Positions 1-9,190 of a stretch of DNA of 64,000 nucleotides are shown piece by piece. The notes under the pieces were generated by a model. The model was not told the origin of the DNA, made no database searches, and was given only the letters and a program-made list of their open reading frames with translations. The stretch is taken from NCBI GenBank assembly GCA_026122225.1, contig JANEZZ010002202.1, positions 1,805,001-1,869,000 of the forward strand. The letters run 5' to 3'. This DNA comes from Heloderma charlesbogerti (lineage: Eukaryota > Chordata > Lepidosauria > Squamata > Helodermatidae). Both the position numbers and the translations under genes were made by a program. Each line of letters begins with the position of its first letter. The first letter of the stretch is position 1.

Positions 1-59
1 ACACACAGGCAACTGTATCTACCATGTATGTCATTTTGCATTTGTATTCCACCTTTCCT

Positions 60-160
60 CCAAGAGCTAAAGGTGGTGTGTATGATCTCCCCATTTTATC
101 CTCACAATGACCCTGTGAAGTAGATTAACTAGAGAGGTAGTGACTGGCCCAAGGTGAGAA
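60..160 (-). repeat. MIR/CORE-SINE-like fragment
   Basis: The stretch reading 'ccccattttatcctcacaatgaccctgtgaagtag' in two overlapping pieces, followed by 'tgactggcccaaggt', resembles the core of MIR-type SINEs read on the opposite strand. It is old and diverged and has no visible boundaries. The family call rests on recognition only. Confidence 0.4.
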
Positions 161-315
161 ATCCTCTGAGAAATCCTCTCAGAAATTTTCTGAGGGGGAA
201 ATTTATTGGAACGCATCAGGGAACAAAATGCCTTGGGCCAGCCCTGCTACTTAACCAAACCAACACCAGTGATTAAAAAAAAAAAACCACTAGTGTAGAA
301 TGATGCTGCTTAACT

Positions 316-691
316 CAGGGGTGCAGAACCTCTTTCGGCCCAAGACCTGAATCCCATTTCAGAGAAGGTTTGGGGGGCCACATTCCAGTGGTGTGTGGGT
401 CCAAAGGCAAAAGGGGCAGGCCAAAATACCAAAAAATACCAGTATATGTTAGCTTAAAGCTGTCACTGCCAGTAACTGAACCTTAGGAAGAGGCATTTCA
501 ACCTTTCAGGATGTGTGTGTGAGTGCGCACAGATGCGCAAAAGCCAGGAAACCACCAAACAATCCTTGGGTAGGGCAAAAGGGAATGAGGCCAGGTAAAG
601 GGGGCATGACCATCAGGGGAACCATGGAGGGCCAGACCGATACCCCTGAAAGTCTGGATTTGGCCCCTGGGCCTGAGTTTTTGCACCCCTG
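316..691. mobile_element. Non-autonomous hAT element
   Basis: The element begins CAGGGGTGCAGAACCTC and ends with the inverted form GAGTTTTTGCACCCCTG. It is flanked by an imperfect 8-bp TSD, GCTTAACT (308-315) and GCTGAACT (692-699). The CAGGGGTG terminus and 8-bp TSD are typical of hAT transposons. At 376 bp with no transposase-like frame it is a MITE. Related copies lie at 14766-15126 (reverse) and 15503-15770. Confidence 0.82.
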
Positions 692-740
692 GCTGAACTG
701 CTGTGGATTTAATGCACAATATGACTATGAATCTTGGAGG

Positions 741-816
741 GCTCAGTGCTCAGTGACAGAGCATATGCTTTGCATGCATAACGTCCAGGTCAGTCCCTGG
801 TGTCTCAGGTAGCAGG
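741..816 (+). repeat. 5' fragment of a tRNA-derived SINE
   Basis: The sequence 'gctcagtgacagagcatatgc' (split here by a degenerate A-box) and a decayed B-box near 788 match the head of the SINE at 33731-33930. The body is lost, and a hAT element begins at 825 just downstream, so the SINE was probably truncated before or during that insertion. Confidence 0.55.
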
Positions 817-824
817 ACAGAGGC

Positions 825-1190
825 CAGGGCCAGCGTCAATGGTAGGCATGGTTGGGCAACTGCCAAGGGCCCACATCCCAGCAGGGGCCCACTGACAAGA
901 GCCTCCTGGAGTTGCTCATCCTCTTCTCCATTGCAGCCCTCTTGTTCACCTGCCTGTCTCACTCCGGCTCAGACAGGGGTGGTGGTGAGTAGGAGGAACA
1001 GTAGATGTCACTGCCCATTTGCTCACTGGCTCTCTACTTGTCAAGCAAGCAAGTGGTAGCAATGATGAGAAAGAGGAGGATGAGAAACAGCAGCTGGTGA
1101 CAATGGCAGTGAGAAGGTAGACTCAATGAGGGAGAGGGCCCATTGAGGGTGTCCTGCCCAAAGGTCTGCAAAAATCTGAAGCCAGCCCTG
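825..1190. mobile_element. Non-autonomous hAT element, CAGGGC family
   Basis: The termini are CAGGGCCAGCGTCA at the left and the inverse of CAGGGCTGGCTTCA at the right. They are flanked by ACAGAGGC (817-824) and ACTGAGGC (1191-1198), an 8-bp duplication with one mismatch. The interior has the 'gggcccactgacaagag' type of sequence and no coding capacity. The length of 366 bp fits a MITE. Confidence 0.78.
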
Positions 1191-1289
1191 ACTGAGGCAA
1201 GACAGCCCATGAAAGGGAGCAATAATGGGATGGACAGAATGGCACAAGTCAGTAAAAAGCAGTAACTTATATATGTATTTCTACCCTTT

Positions 1290-1840
1290 ACTCAGAAGAC
1301 GTTTACTTCTTGGGAGGAGAGCAATGACAAATCTTGATAAAATAGTTAAGAGCAGAGACATCACACTGACAACAAAGGTCCACATAGTTAAAGCAATGGT
1401 ATTCCCCCTAGTAACCTATGGCTGCGAGAGCTGGACCATAAGGAAGGCTGAGCGAAGGAAGAGAGATGCTTTCGAACTGTGGTGCTGGAGGAAAATTCTG
1501 AGAGTGCCTTGGACTGCAAGAAGATCAAACCAGTCCATACTCCAGGAAATCAAGCCAGACTGCTCACTTGAGGGAAGGATATTAAAGGCAAAACTGAAGT
1601 ACTTTGGCCACATCATGAGAAGACAGGATACCCTGGAGAAGATGCTGTTGCTAGGGAAAGTGGAAGGCAAAAGGAAGAGGGGCTGACCAACGGCAAGATG
1701 GATGGATGATATTCTGGAGGTGACGGACTCGACCTTGGGGGAGCTGGGGGTGGGGACGGCCAACAGGAAGCTCTGGCATGGGCTGGTCCATGAAGTCACG
1801 AAGAGTCGGAAGTGACTGAACGAATAAAGAACAACCACCC
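1290..1840 (+). pseudogene. RTE-clade LINE, C-terminal RT fragment
   Basis: The frame reads RRRLLLGRRAMTNLDKI, then VTYGCESWT, then DAFELWCWR and RRSNQSIL, in the order seen in the C-terminal part of RTE/BovB reverse transcriptase proteins. A stop at 1684-1686 interrupts it, after which ARWMDDI and HEVTKSR continue in frame to the 3' end near 1838. It differs clearly from the BovB at 21088-23503: the linker residues between the shared motifs do not match. It is therefore a related but separate RTE lineage, or a much older copy. It is 5' truncated and carries no RT catalytic motif. An R4-clade origin is possible but less likely, because the 3' end 'agtgactgaacgaataa' resembles the BovB end. 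Confidence 0.75.
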
Positions 1841-2093
1841 TTTACTAAGGGGGGGAAACATCCATTTCCTTCTTGGCAATTTATTGGCTGTTAGGGAACA
1901 ATTCAATGGGTCTTACTGTGAAGGCAGAATTAATTAATATATTCTGTCAGACAAGATCCTAGAGCTGGTCTGCAACTTTTCTCACTTATCTTACCTAGCC
2001 CAGTTCTTTGTTGAACACCGGGGCAACCTCCACCACACACAATTGCCTTAGCCCTGCATCCTGCTGGGCAAATGCTCCCTCAACACAGGCTTT

Positions 2094-2440
2094 CTTCACA
2101 CAGAGCTTTTATCCTGCAATTGAGATTGCTCCTTCATGGAAGTTTGCGGGGTCTTTACATGACACTGTGTTCCTCCAAGACGTCCCCTGCACTAAATGCC
2201 CTTTGTTCCATTTTTAAATAGATTGCAGATCGCAGAGCTACCATATGACCCCACTGTGTTCTGCTTGAGTTCCCTCTGTGAAAAGAGGAAAAGTGGCAAG
2301 AAGAGGAGCGAAAGCAATGAAAGAAAATGGAAGGCTCAGATAGGGGGAAAAGGAAACATGTGAAAAAGGTAGTCGTTGTGATCCTGCATTTAAAATAGAA
2401 GCAGAAAGCCCCATTTTAAATGCAGGATTTTAGAGATGCC
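2094..2440 (+). repeat. Unclassified interspersed repeat (copy 1 of 3)
   Basis: This segment is clearly homologous to 46236-46620: the same order of blocks, starting 'gagcttttatcctg' and ending 'taaatgcaggatttta'. Near its right end it carries an inverted repeat, ATCCTGCATTTAAAAT against ATTTTAAATGCAGGAT, with a short loop containing 'gcagaaagcccc'. A third, inverted partial copy lies at 47938-48030. No coding frame or recognised terminus is visible. Confidence 0.6.
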
Positions 2441-4800
2441 TCCAACCTTCTGCCCTTTCAGTGAATCCGCAGAATCTTGATCTCAGTAAACAGCTGTTGT
2501 ACACACACACTTCTCAGCCCCAATTTCAAACCAACTGGACCCCTCACCTGCTCCCTCCATGTTCCTTCTTTGCCTTACATTATTCTTTTGCATCCTGGTG
2601 GTTCTGGGAGTCACCCCCTTAAAAACAACAACAACAAAAACCACACCCTCCTTTCTCTCATATCATAGCACGGTACAGAAATGACTCTGAGAAAGAAAAA
2701 GGTCTATCTAACGAGGTAGGATGACCGAAAATAATTCACTTCTGCCAACCAACAAGCTCTTTATTTTCAGGTACTATAATAATCATAGAGTTCAAGTAGC
2801 CCAGAATCTTGTGCTACTTCATTGGCAGAAGGGGGGGGGGGCAGGGCAGAGAGGAAACCTACTTGTGAAATCACAGGCAAGCTAGCTAGTAAGTCATAAA
2901 TCAACCCTGGAAAGTGGAATGTGCACATTTGCTCATGCTGCACATCCTAAAATGGCATAACTTTGCCATTTTAGCTTTGTTTTATTCATAGAACACTGTA
3001 ATTTAGGGTGCAGAGATTATGTAAATATCTTCTACATGCACACAATTACATGTATAGTGCATACAAAAGAAATATTTATTGTGTATTTAAACAAGATGAG
3101 TAATAACAACATTAAATTTTATTATTAAAATATTAATATTTATTCATAAATACGACAAAATATAAGGGATGACAATTAGTGCAGCGGCATAATCAATAAA
3201 TAATGCACTTTTTCAGAAAATCACCAAATTTACACCATTTGTGTACTAACACACAGTTATAATGTTCAGATACTCGGACATGTGGTATTGCACATGCGTG
3301 CACATACGCAACCAATTGGAATGATGCTTCTGTTTGAGCATGCTATAATACACAGTAACTTACATATGAAACAAGATGATATGATCACAGCCCATACAAT
3401 CATTAAAAACATCAAGATACTTTGATCAAACAGACAAAATGTTTTAATTTTTTTGACATAATGCAATATGCACATGCACAGCTATTTGAAATAACTGGTC
3501 TGTGTTAGGCACATATAATGCTGCACACGTTCATAGAAAGCAAGCAGAAATTTTGACATGTATTATTAAAAACCTGATATAAGTTTTTGATTCAACAAAC
3601 ATTTATGTCGAACAAGATTGTTTCAGGGTATTGAACTTAATTGCTGGAGCATTCTTCTGACAAGCACAGTGCATGGAAGGCTAGCCTTTTTCACTTGCAG
3701 CGCTTCTGACATCCTTTTGTGTAACAATGAGAGCAACTCCTACAGAGTCCAGAAATCTTCAGGGAATGCACCCCCAGTTCAAAAAACACACACACTCTCA
3801 ACACAGAATGTTTGGACAGAAAGCTTTCTTTATGTAAGATGGACTTACACTGAAAGTTCGGTTAGGATCAGATTAACCAATCTTGATTAATAAGCATACA
3901 AACATAAAAAACATTTTACCTACACTTATTTGACATGGTCTGCACTGGCTTTAGAGGAGACAAGAAAATTTGTGTCCTACATTTTTTTAAAGTTCCTTAA
4001 CTATCAAAGTTCCTGAAAAATGAAAAGGGCTTGTTAGTAGTTACTGTTTTGCTGCTCTCCTATCTCTGTAATCTTGGAATCTGGAATTGCAAACATGTCT
4101 TTATCTCCAAGATAGAACTTGGTTTCTATTGTACAGATATCTGACATAGCTGAAATCTCAGACAGGCAGGCACCAGGACAAAAGCCGTACGATCAGACCA
4201 CACTCACACTCAGCCCCTTGTCCCTTATATATCCTGGTATTTGAACAAGAGAACAAATTCCACCTTTTCCTCCTCCCTCATCTCCTCCTTCCTCTGCCCT
4301 GCCTCCTTCCCCTCCATATTTCTCCCAGTCAATGCTATGTAATTCCCTGACCCTCTACCTTTCTCCTAGCCCCGATGTGCATCAGTGGTTCATTCTTCCC
4401 TTCTTCTCTCTGTAATTTTCAGCTGTGGTTTAGGAATTCTTTGTTATCTGCAAAAATCATGCTATCCCAGCATGCTTCCATTGGATACATGGGGAAATTA
4501 TTACTTAAGTGATACACCAATTCACCCAGACCTAAGTGATGCTAAATTGTGAGCTTAAGTTTTCTTTTACCAGAACTTTGGGAAGAAATAAACATTAATC
4601 CTGATTTCCTAGTCTTGAATAAGTACTTCTTGAATAAGTAAAGAAGCACACACACTAAAGTAGAGCTTGGCAAGGAAAATTCTTCTTATTTACCACGGCA
4701 ATGCAAGGAAATTTAGAAAGCCAACTTAATGATTAGGTCAGTTTCACTTACAGCACAGGAGGGCAACCTGGCCTATGGGCTTAATCCAGCCTGTAGAGCC
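2441..4800. other. Unassigned AT-rich stretch
   Basis: I see no gene or recognisable element here. The stretch has a poly-G run at 2831-2841, an AT-rich block at 3060-3200 and a pyrimidine-rich block at 4255-4340. A possible hAT remnant ('gggcaacctggcctatggg') lies near 4767. Confidence 0.5.
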
Positions 4801-4810
4801 TTCCTAGAAG

Positions 4811-4855
<45 letters not shown>

Positions 4856-4856
4856 A
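4811..4856. repeat. (TCTA)n microsatellite
   Basis: About eleven tandem TCTA units lie directly upstream of an L2 fragment. Confidence 0.97.
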
Positions 4857-4912
4857 TTTATAACATTTGTAACCTGCCCTATATCATTAAGATATAGGAG
4901 ATTAAGATTAAG

Positions 4913-5228
4913 ATATCTCAAGGAGCACCTCCAGCAACACCAGATAGGCCGCTCAACAAGATCAGCCTCAGATAGCCTTCTCTCTGTCCCATCAGCCAGG
5001 ACAGCTAGGCTGGTGAGGACAAGGGAGAGGGCCTTCTCTGTGGTGGCCCCCACTCTGTGGAACTCCCTCCCTAGGGAACTCCACCATGCTCCCTCTTTAA
5101 TGAGCTTCCACCGTGCATTAAAAACGTGGTTGTTCAGGCAGGCATTTGTGGTGGGCTAGGGTAATTTTAGAAATGTGATGTTTTTAATGTTGAATTTTAT
5201 TGTATAAACTGTTTTTATTGTTGTACAT
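4913..5228 (+). mobile_element. L2-clade LINE, 5'-truncated 3' end
   Basis: The sequence matches position for position the last ~310 bp of the L2 at 5232-8400, from 'tatctcaaggagcacctcc' through 'ttgttcaggcaggcattt' to 'ttattgttgtacat'. It lacks the final 'gcccagagtggctggg' block and runs straight into the 5' end of the complete L2, giving a head-to-tail arrangement. Confidence 0.9.
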
Positions 5229-5346
5229 ATCGAGGCTGGGCGGCGGGCGCTGGCAGAGTGCTAGGGGCAGGCCATGCCAGGTAAGGGGAACAAGGGAGAG
5301 ATGTGTAGTATCTGTCCCCTGCTCCGGGCCTGTCCAGAGCCAAAGG

Positions 5347-6015
5347 ATGGCTGGGGGAGGCGTGACTCCATCTTCTGGCCTTCGTTTGCTGCTCTGCAAT
5401 GCCAGGTCTGTTACCCAGAAAACCTCCCTCATCCATGACATGATCCTGGACGAGGGTGCAGACCTGGCATGTATTACAGAGACCTGGCTGGCCGAGGCTG
5501 CTGCTCCAACTCTTGCAGCTATGTGTCCAGCTGGATTTTCGTATGCACAGCAGCCGAGGGCTGGGGATCGGGGAGGGGGAGTGGCTGTTATCTACCGAGA
5601 GTCCTTGGTCCTCACCAGACTCCCTCTCCGGGAGACCAAGGTTGCTGAGTGCATGTACTGGAGGTTGGGCCCGAAGGGCAGTCTGGGGATTCTGCTCGTG
5701 TACTGTCCACCCCGCTGCACGACTGACTCCCTGGCCGAGGTGCTTGAGGTGGTCTCTGATGTGCGTGTGCAATCCCCTAACTTATTGGTGTTGGGGGACT
5801 TCAACATACATTTGGGGGCCGTCCTCACAGGGGCACCTCGGGACTTCATGGAGACCATGGCTTCCTGGGAGCTGCATCATATTCCAACTGGGCCCACCCG
5901 TGTAGCTGGTCATGCACTAGACCTTGTGTTTGTTTCTGGAGAAGCGGGGAGTGATCTGGAAGTCGGGGGTATATCCACACACACCCCTTGTCATGGTCAG
6001 ATCACTGTCTGGTGA
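5347..6015 (+). pseudogene. L2 apurinic-like endonuclease domain
   Basis: This frame encodes the DNA-nicking endonuclease of the L2. Visible motifs are LLLCNARSVTQK near the N terminus, ACITETWL (catalytic Glu region), RGGGVAVIYRE, LLVYCPP and VLGDFNIHL (the GDFN motif), then HALDLVF. I chose the methionine at 5347 because MAGGGVTPSSGLRLL leads directly into the domain; the same frame stays open upstream to 5200. The frame ends early at TGA 6013-6015, because a small length change in 'ccacacacacccc' near 5975 shifts it away from the SWSDH motif. That motif continues in another frame from 5988. Confidence 0.9.
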
Positions 6016-8190
6016 TGCTGAAACTCTCGGTTCCACAACCCCTCTGCAGGGGTGGAGGACCCATTAAAATGGTCCGCCCCAGGCGTCTTATGGATCCGAA
6101 TGGATTCCTGAATGCACTTGGGGATTCTCTGGAGCACGCCAACGGCCACTCAGTCGAGACCCTGGTGGGTGGGTGGAATACTGCAATCACTGGGGCAGGT
6201 GGCTCCGAAATGCCCTCTCCCCCTGAACAGGGCTCGGACTGCACCATGGTTCAATCCACGGTTACAAGCTCTGAAACAGGAGGTGAGACAGCTAGAGCGC
6301 CAGTGGCGGAAGTCTTGCTCCAAAGGCGATCAGACACGGGCTAGAGCTGTATCTTCAGCCTATCACGTGGCAGTGAAGGCAGCAAAAAAGGAATATTATG
6401 CTGCCTCTATCGCGTCTGCAGAGTGCTGTCCCTGGAGGCTGTTCCAAGTGGTCCGGGGCCTGGTTAGTCCAGTTGCTCCGGAACCACTAGAGCATTCTAA
6501 GGCCTCCTGTGAGGCCTTGGTAAGGCACTTTGCAGATAAAATTCATCGGATTAGGAGTGTTATTCCGCACGCTGTGGATACAGTTAGTGAACAGGAGGCG
6601 GTCTGTGGCACACCGGGTTTGTGGGATCGATTCCAGCTTCTTCCTTCTGATGAAGTGGACAAGGTGCTTTCATCTGTAAGGCCAACCACCTGCTTACTTG
6701 ATCCTTGCCCATCTTGGCTCATTATGTGCTGCAGAGAGAGGCTGGGTGAGGGGATCAAGGCGGTGGTGAAGGCCTCCCTTGAGGAGGGAGTAATGCCATC
6801 AGCCCTCAAGGAGGCAGTGATAAGACCACTTTTAAAGAAGTCCTCCTTGGATCCCCAAGTTCTGAACAACTTTCGCCCAGTCTCAAATCTGCCTTTTTTG
6901 GGCAAGGTGATTGAGCGGGTGGTGGCAATGCAGTTGAAGGCACACTTGGAAGAAGCCGATTATCTAGACCCATTTCAGTCGGGCTTCCGGCTTGGGCATG
7001 GGACAGAAATGGCCTTGGTCGCCTTGGTGGATGATATGAGGAGGGCTCTGGATAGAGGCGAATACTCCTTCCTTGTTCTCCTCGACCTCTCAGCGGCTTT
7101 TGATACCGTTGACCACGGTATCCTCCTGGACTGCCTGGAGGGGTTAGGCATTGGAGACACCGTACTACGTTGGTTCCGGTCCTTCCTCTCTGGCAGGGTA
7201 GCACTGGGAGAGGAGGTTTCAGACCCGTGGCCTCTCACTTGTGGGGTGCCACAGGGTTCCATCCTCTCCCCGATGCTATTTAACATCTATGTGAAGCCGC
7301 TGGGGGCTATCATCAGGAGGTTTGGGGTGCGGTGTCATCACTATGTGGATGACACGCAGCTCTACCTCTCGTTCAAATCTTCACCAAGGTTGGCCGCAGA
7401 ATCCCTGTCCAAAAGTCTGGAGACGGTGACTGGTTGGATGGGGAGGAATAAGCTGAAGCTGAACCCTGACAAGACTGAGGTACTTTTGGTGGGAGACAAG
7501 AGGAGGTTGGGGGATGTTGACCTGGTGTTGAATGGGGTATGGCTACCCTTGAAAGACCAGGTCTGCAGCTTGGGGGTCATCTTGGACTCCCAGCTGTCCA
7601 TGGAGGCTCAGGTGTCAGCTGTGAGCCAGACAGAGCTGTACCAACTCCATCTGATACGGCGGCTGCACCCCTACCTTCCCGACTATCTGCTCCCATCGGT
7701 AGTACATGCCCTGGTCTCCTCTCGTTTAGACTACTGTAATGCGCTCTACGTGGGGTTACCCTTGAAGACGGTTTGGAAGCCGCAGCTGGTACAGAACGCA
7801 GCAGCTCGCCTAATTAAAGGCAGCTGCCAGCGAGATCACATCACTCCAGTGCTGAAGGAGCTGCACTGGCTACCAGTTGTTTTCCAGGCCAAATTCAAGG
7901 TGTTGGTTTTGACCTTTAAAACCCTATGTGGCTCCGGCCCAGCCTATCTCAAGGAGCACCTCCAGCAACACCAGACAGGCTGCTCAACAAGATCAGCCTC
8001 GGATGGCCTTCTCTCTGTCCCATCAGCCAGGACAGCTAGGCTGGTGAGGACAAGGGAGAGGGCTTTCTCTGTGGTGGCCCACACTCTGTGGAACTCCCTC
8101 CCTAGGGAACTCCGCCATGCCCCCTGTTTAATGAGCTTCCGCCATGCATTAAAAACATGGTTGTTCAGGCAGGCATTTGGGGTGGGCTAG
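5988..8190 (+). pseudogene. L2 reverse transcriptase region
   Basis: After the first frameshift the protein continues as SWSDHCLV and PLCRGGGPIKMVRPR. An 8-bp deletion near 6196 (relative to the copy at 28767) returns it to the endonuclease frame. RT motifs follow in order: NNFRPVSNLPFLGKVIE, FQSGFRLGHGTE, LDLSAAFDTVDH, GVPQGSILSPMLFNIY, then YVDDTQLY (catalytic YxDD with Val in place of the usual Ala), and NPDKTEVLLVG. The C-terminal LINE region (RLDYCNALY, LHWLPV, RAFSVVAHTLWNSLPRELR) runs to the stop at 8188-8190. Nine bases in the segment after FRSFLSGR are missing in frame. Confidence 0.92.
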
Positions 8191-8399
8191 GGTAATTTTA
8201 GAAATGTGACATTTTTAATGTTGAATTTTATTGTGTAAACTGTTTTTATTGTTGTACATCGCCCACAGTGGCTGGGTGCCTGGCCAGATGGGCGATTAAT
8301 AAATAAATTAAATAAATAAATACATCACCCAGAGTGGCTGGGTGACCGGCCAGATGGGCGATTAATAAATTTAATTAATAAATACATACATACATACAT

Positions 8400-8949
8400 A
8401 ATAAATAAGATCTTAGGGCAGCGTACAGATAACATCAGTTTAAACCGTATAAAACAGTGAATAATTTAAACAGCTAAAAGCATATTAAACCATTAAACAA
8501 GCTAATACCAATATTTATCCCTGCTGTTAACTCTGATTGGCAATAACAGCAACAGATGCATACAGACAAGGGATCCTGCAAGATATATCCTATAGGATAT
8601 GGTAAAAAGAATGCCATTTTATCTAATAGCAGGATTAAAACGTCCCCAATCTTTTCAGTATGATTATGCCCATGACAGAAAAAATAGTTAGAAGAAAAGA
8701 GAATCCCGTGGACGTTTATTTTTTAAAAAGAGTTGCTCTGCTTGGCATATTCTCAAACATTCTAAAGAGTCACACAATTTTTAATAATGAAATCAGGGGG
8801 AGCTCATGGCATCTCAATCATGGGTGCACAACCCACAGGCCACATATAGCCTTCAGCTGAAGGTTGTGTGGTTCCCATCCACTTTTCCCTGCAGTCCAGC
8901 TGATGAGCTGAGCTGAGCTGCAACAAAAGACTGCAGAAAGGAGGACCTC
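8400..8949. other. Unassigned stretch
   Basis: No gene is seen. 'gatcttagggcagcgtacag' near 8408 followed by A-rich sequence may be an old LINE 3' end in reverse orientation. 'catgggtgcacaaccc' at 8819 may be a hAT remnant. Neither is firm. Confidence 0.35.
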
Positions 8950-9190
8950 AAAAAGGCCAACGCTTGAACATCCAGTCGGAGCCATGGCATCCTGGCAGTG
9001 ACTTGCGGAGCTCCGCAGATTGCTTATCTCAAACAGCTGTGAAAAGGTTGAGAAACCTTTTTATCTTCCCCTGGAATTAAAAGGGGAAGCTTACAGTACC
9101 ATCTGGATGAAATCTTGGAAGAACAGCTGATTCTGCACAGAAACAGAGGGGCTGAAATCTAAGGTTAGACACCAGAATATCATCTACCGA

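Larger units (their letters stand above)
5232..8405 (+). mobile_element. Nearly full-length L2-clade non-LTR retrotransposon
   Basis: The element has a GC-rich 5' leader, an AP-like endonuclease domain, a reverse transcriptase and a 3' end with the 'cagatgggcgattaataaa' signature followed by short A/T-rich repeats. L2 elements encode one or two ORFs and insert by target-primed reverse transcription. The coding region is broken by two frameshifts, judged against the second copy at 28453-30912, so the element is inactive. Its 3' terminal block is present twice in tandem (8262-8321 and 8322-8380). Confidence 0.93.

Noticed and set aside
5215..5772. Minus-strand frame opposite the L2 endonuclease
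   Set aside because: It is the antisense shadow of the L2 endonuclease domain, whose motifs are clear on the plus strand.
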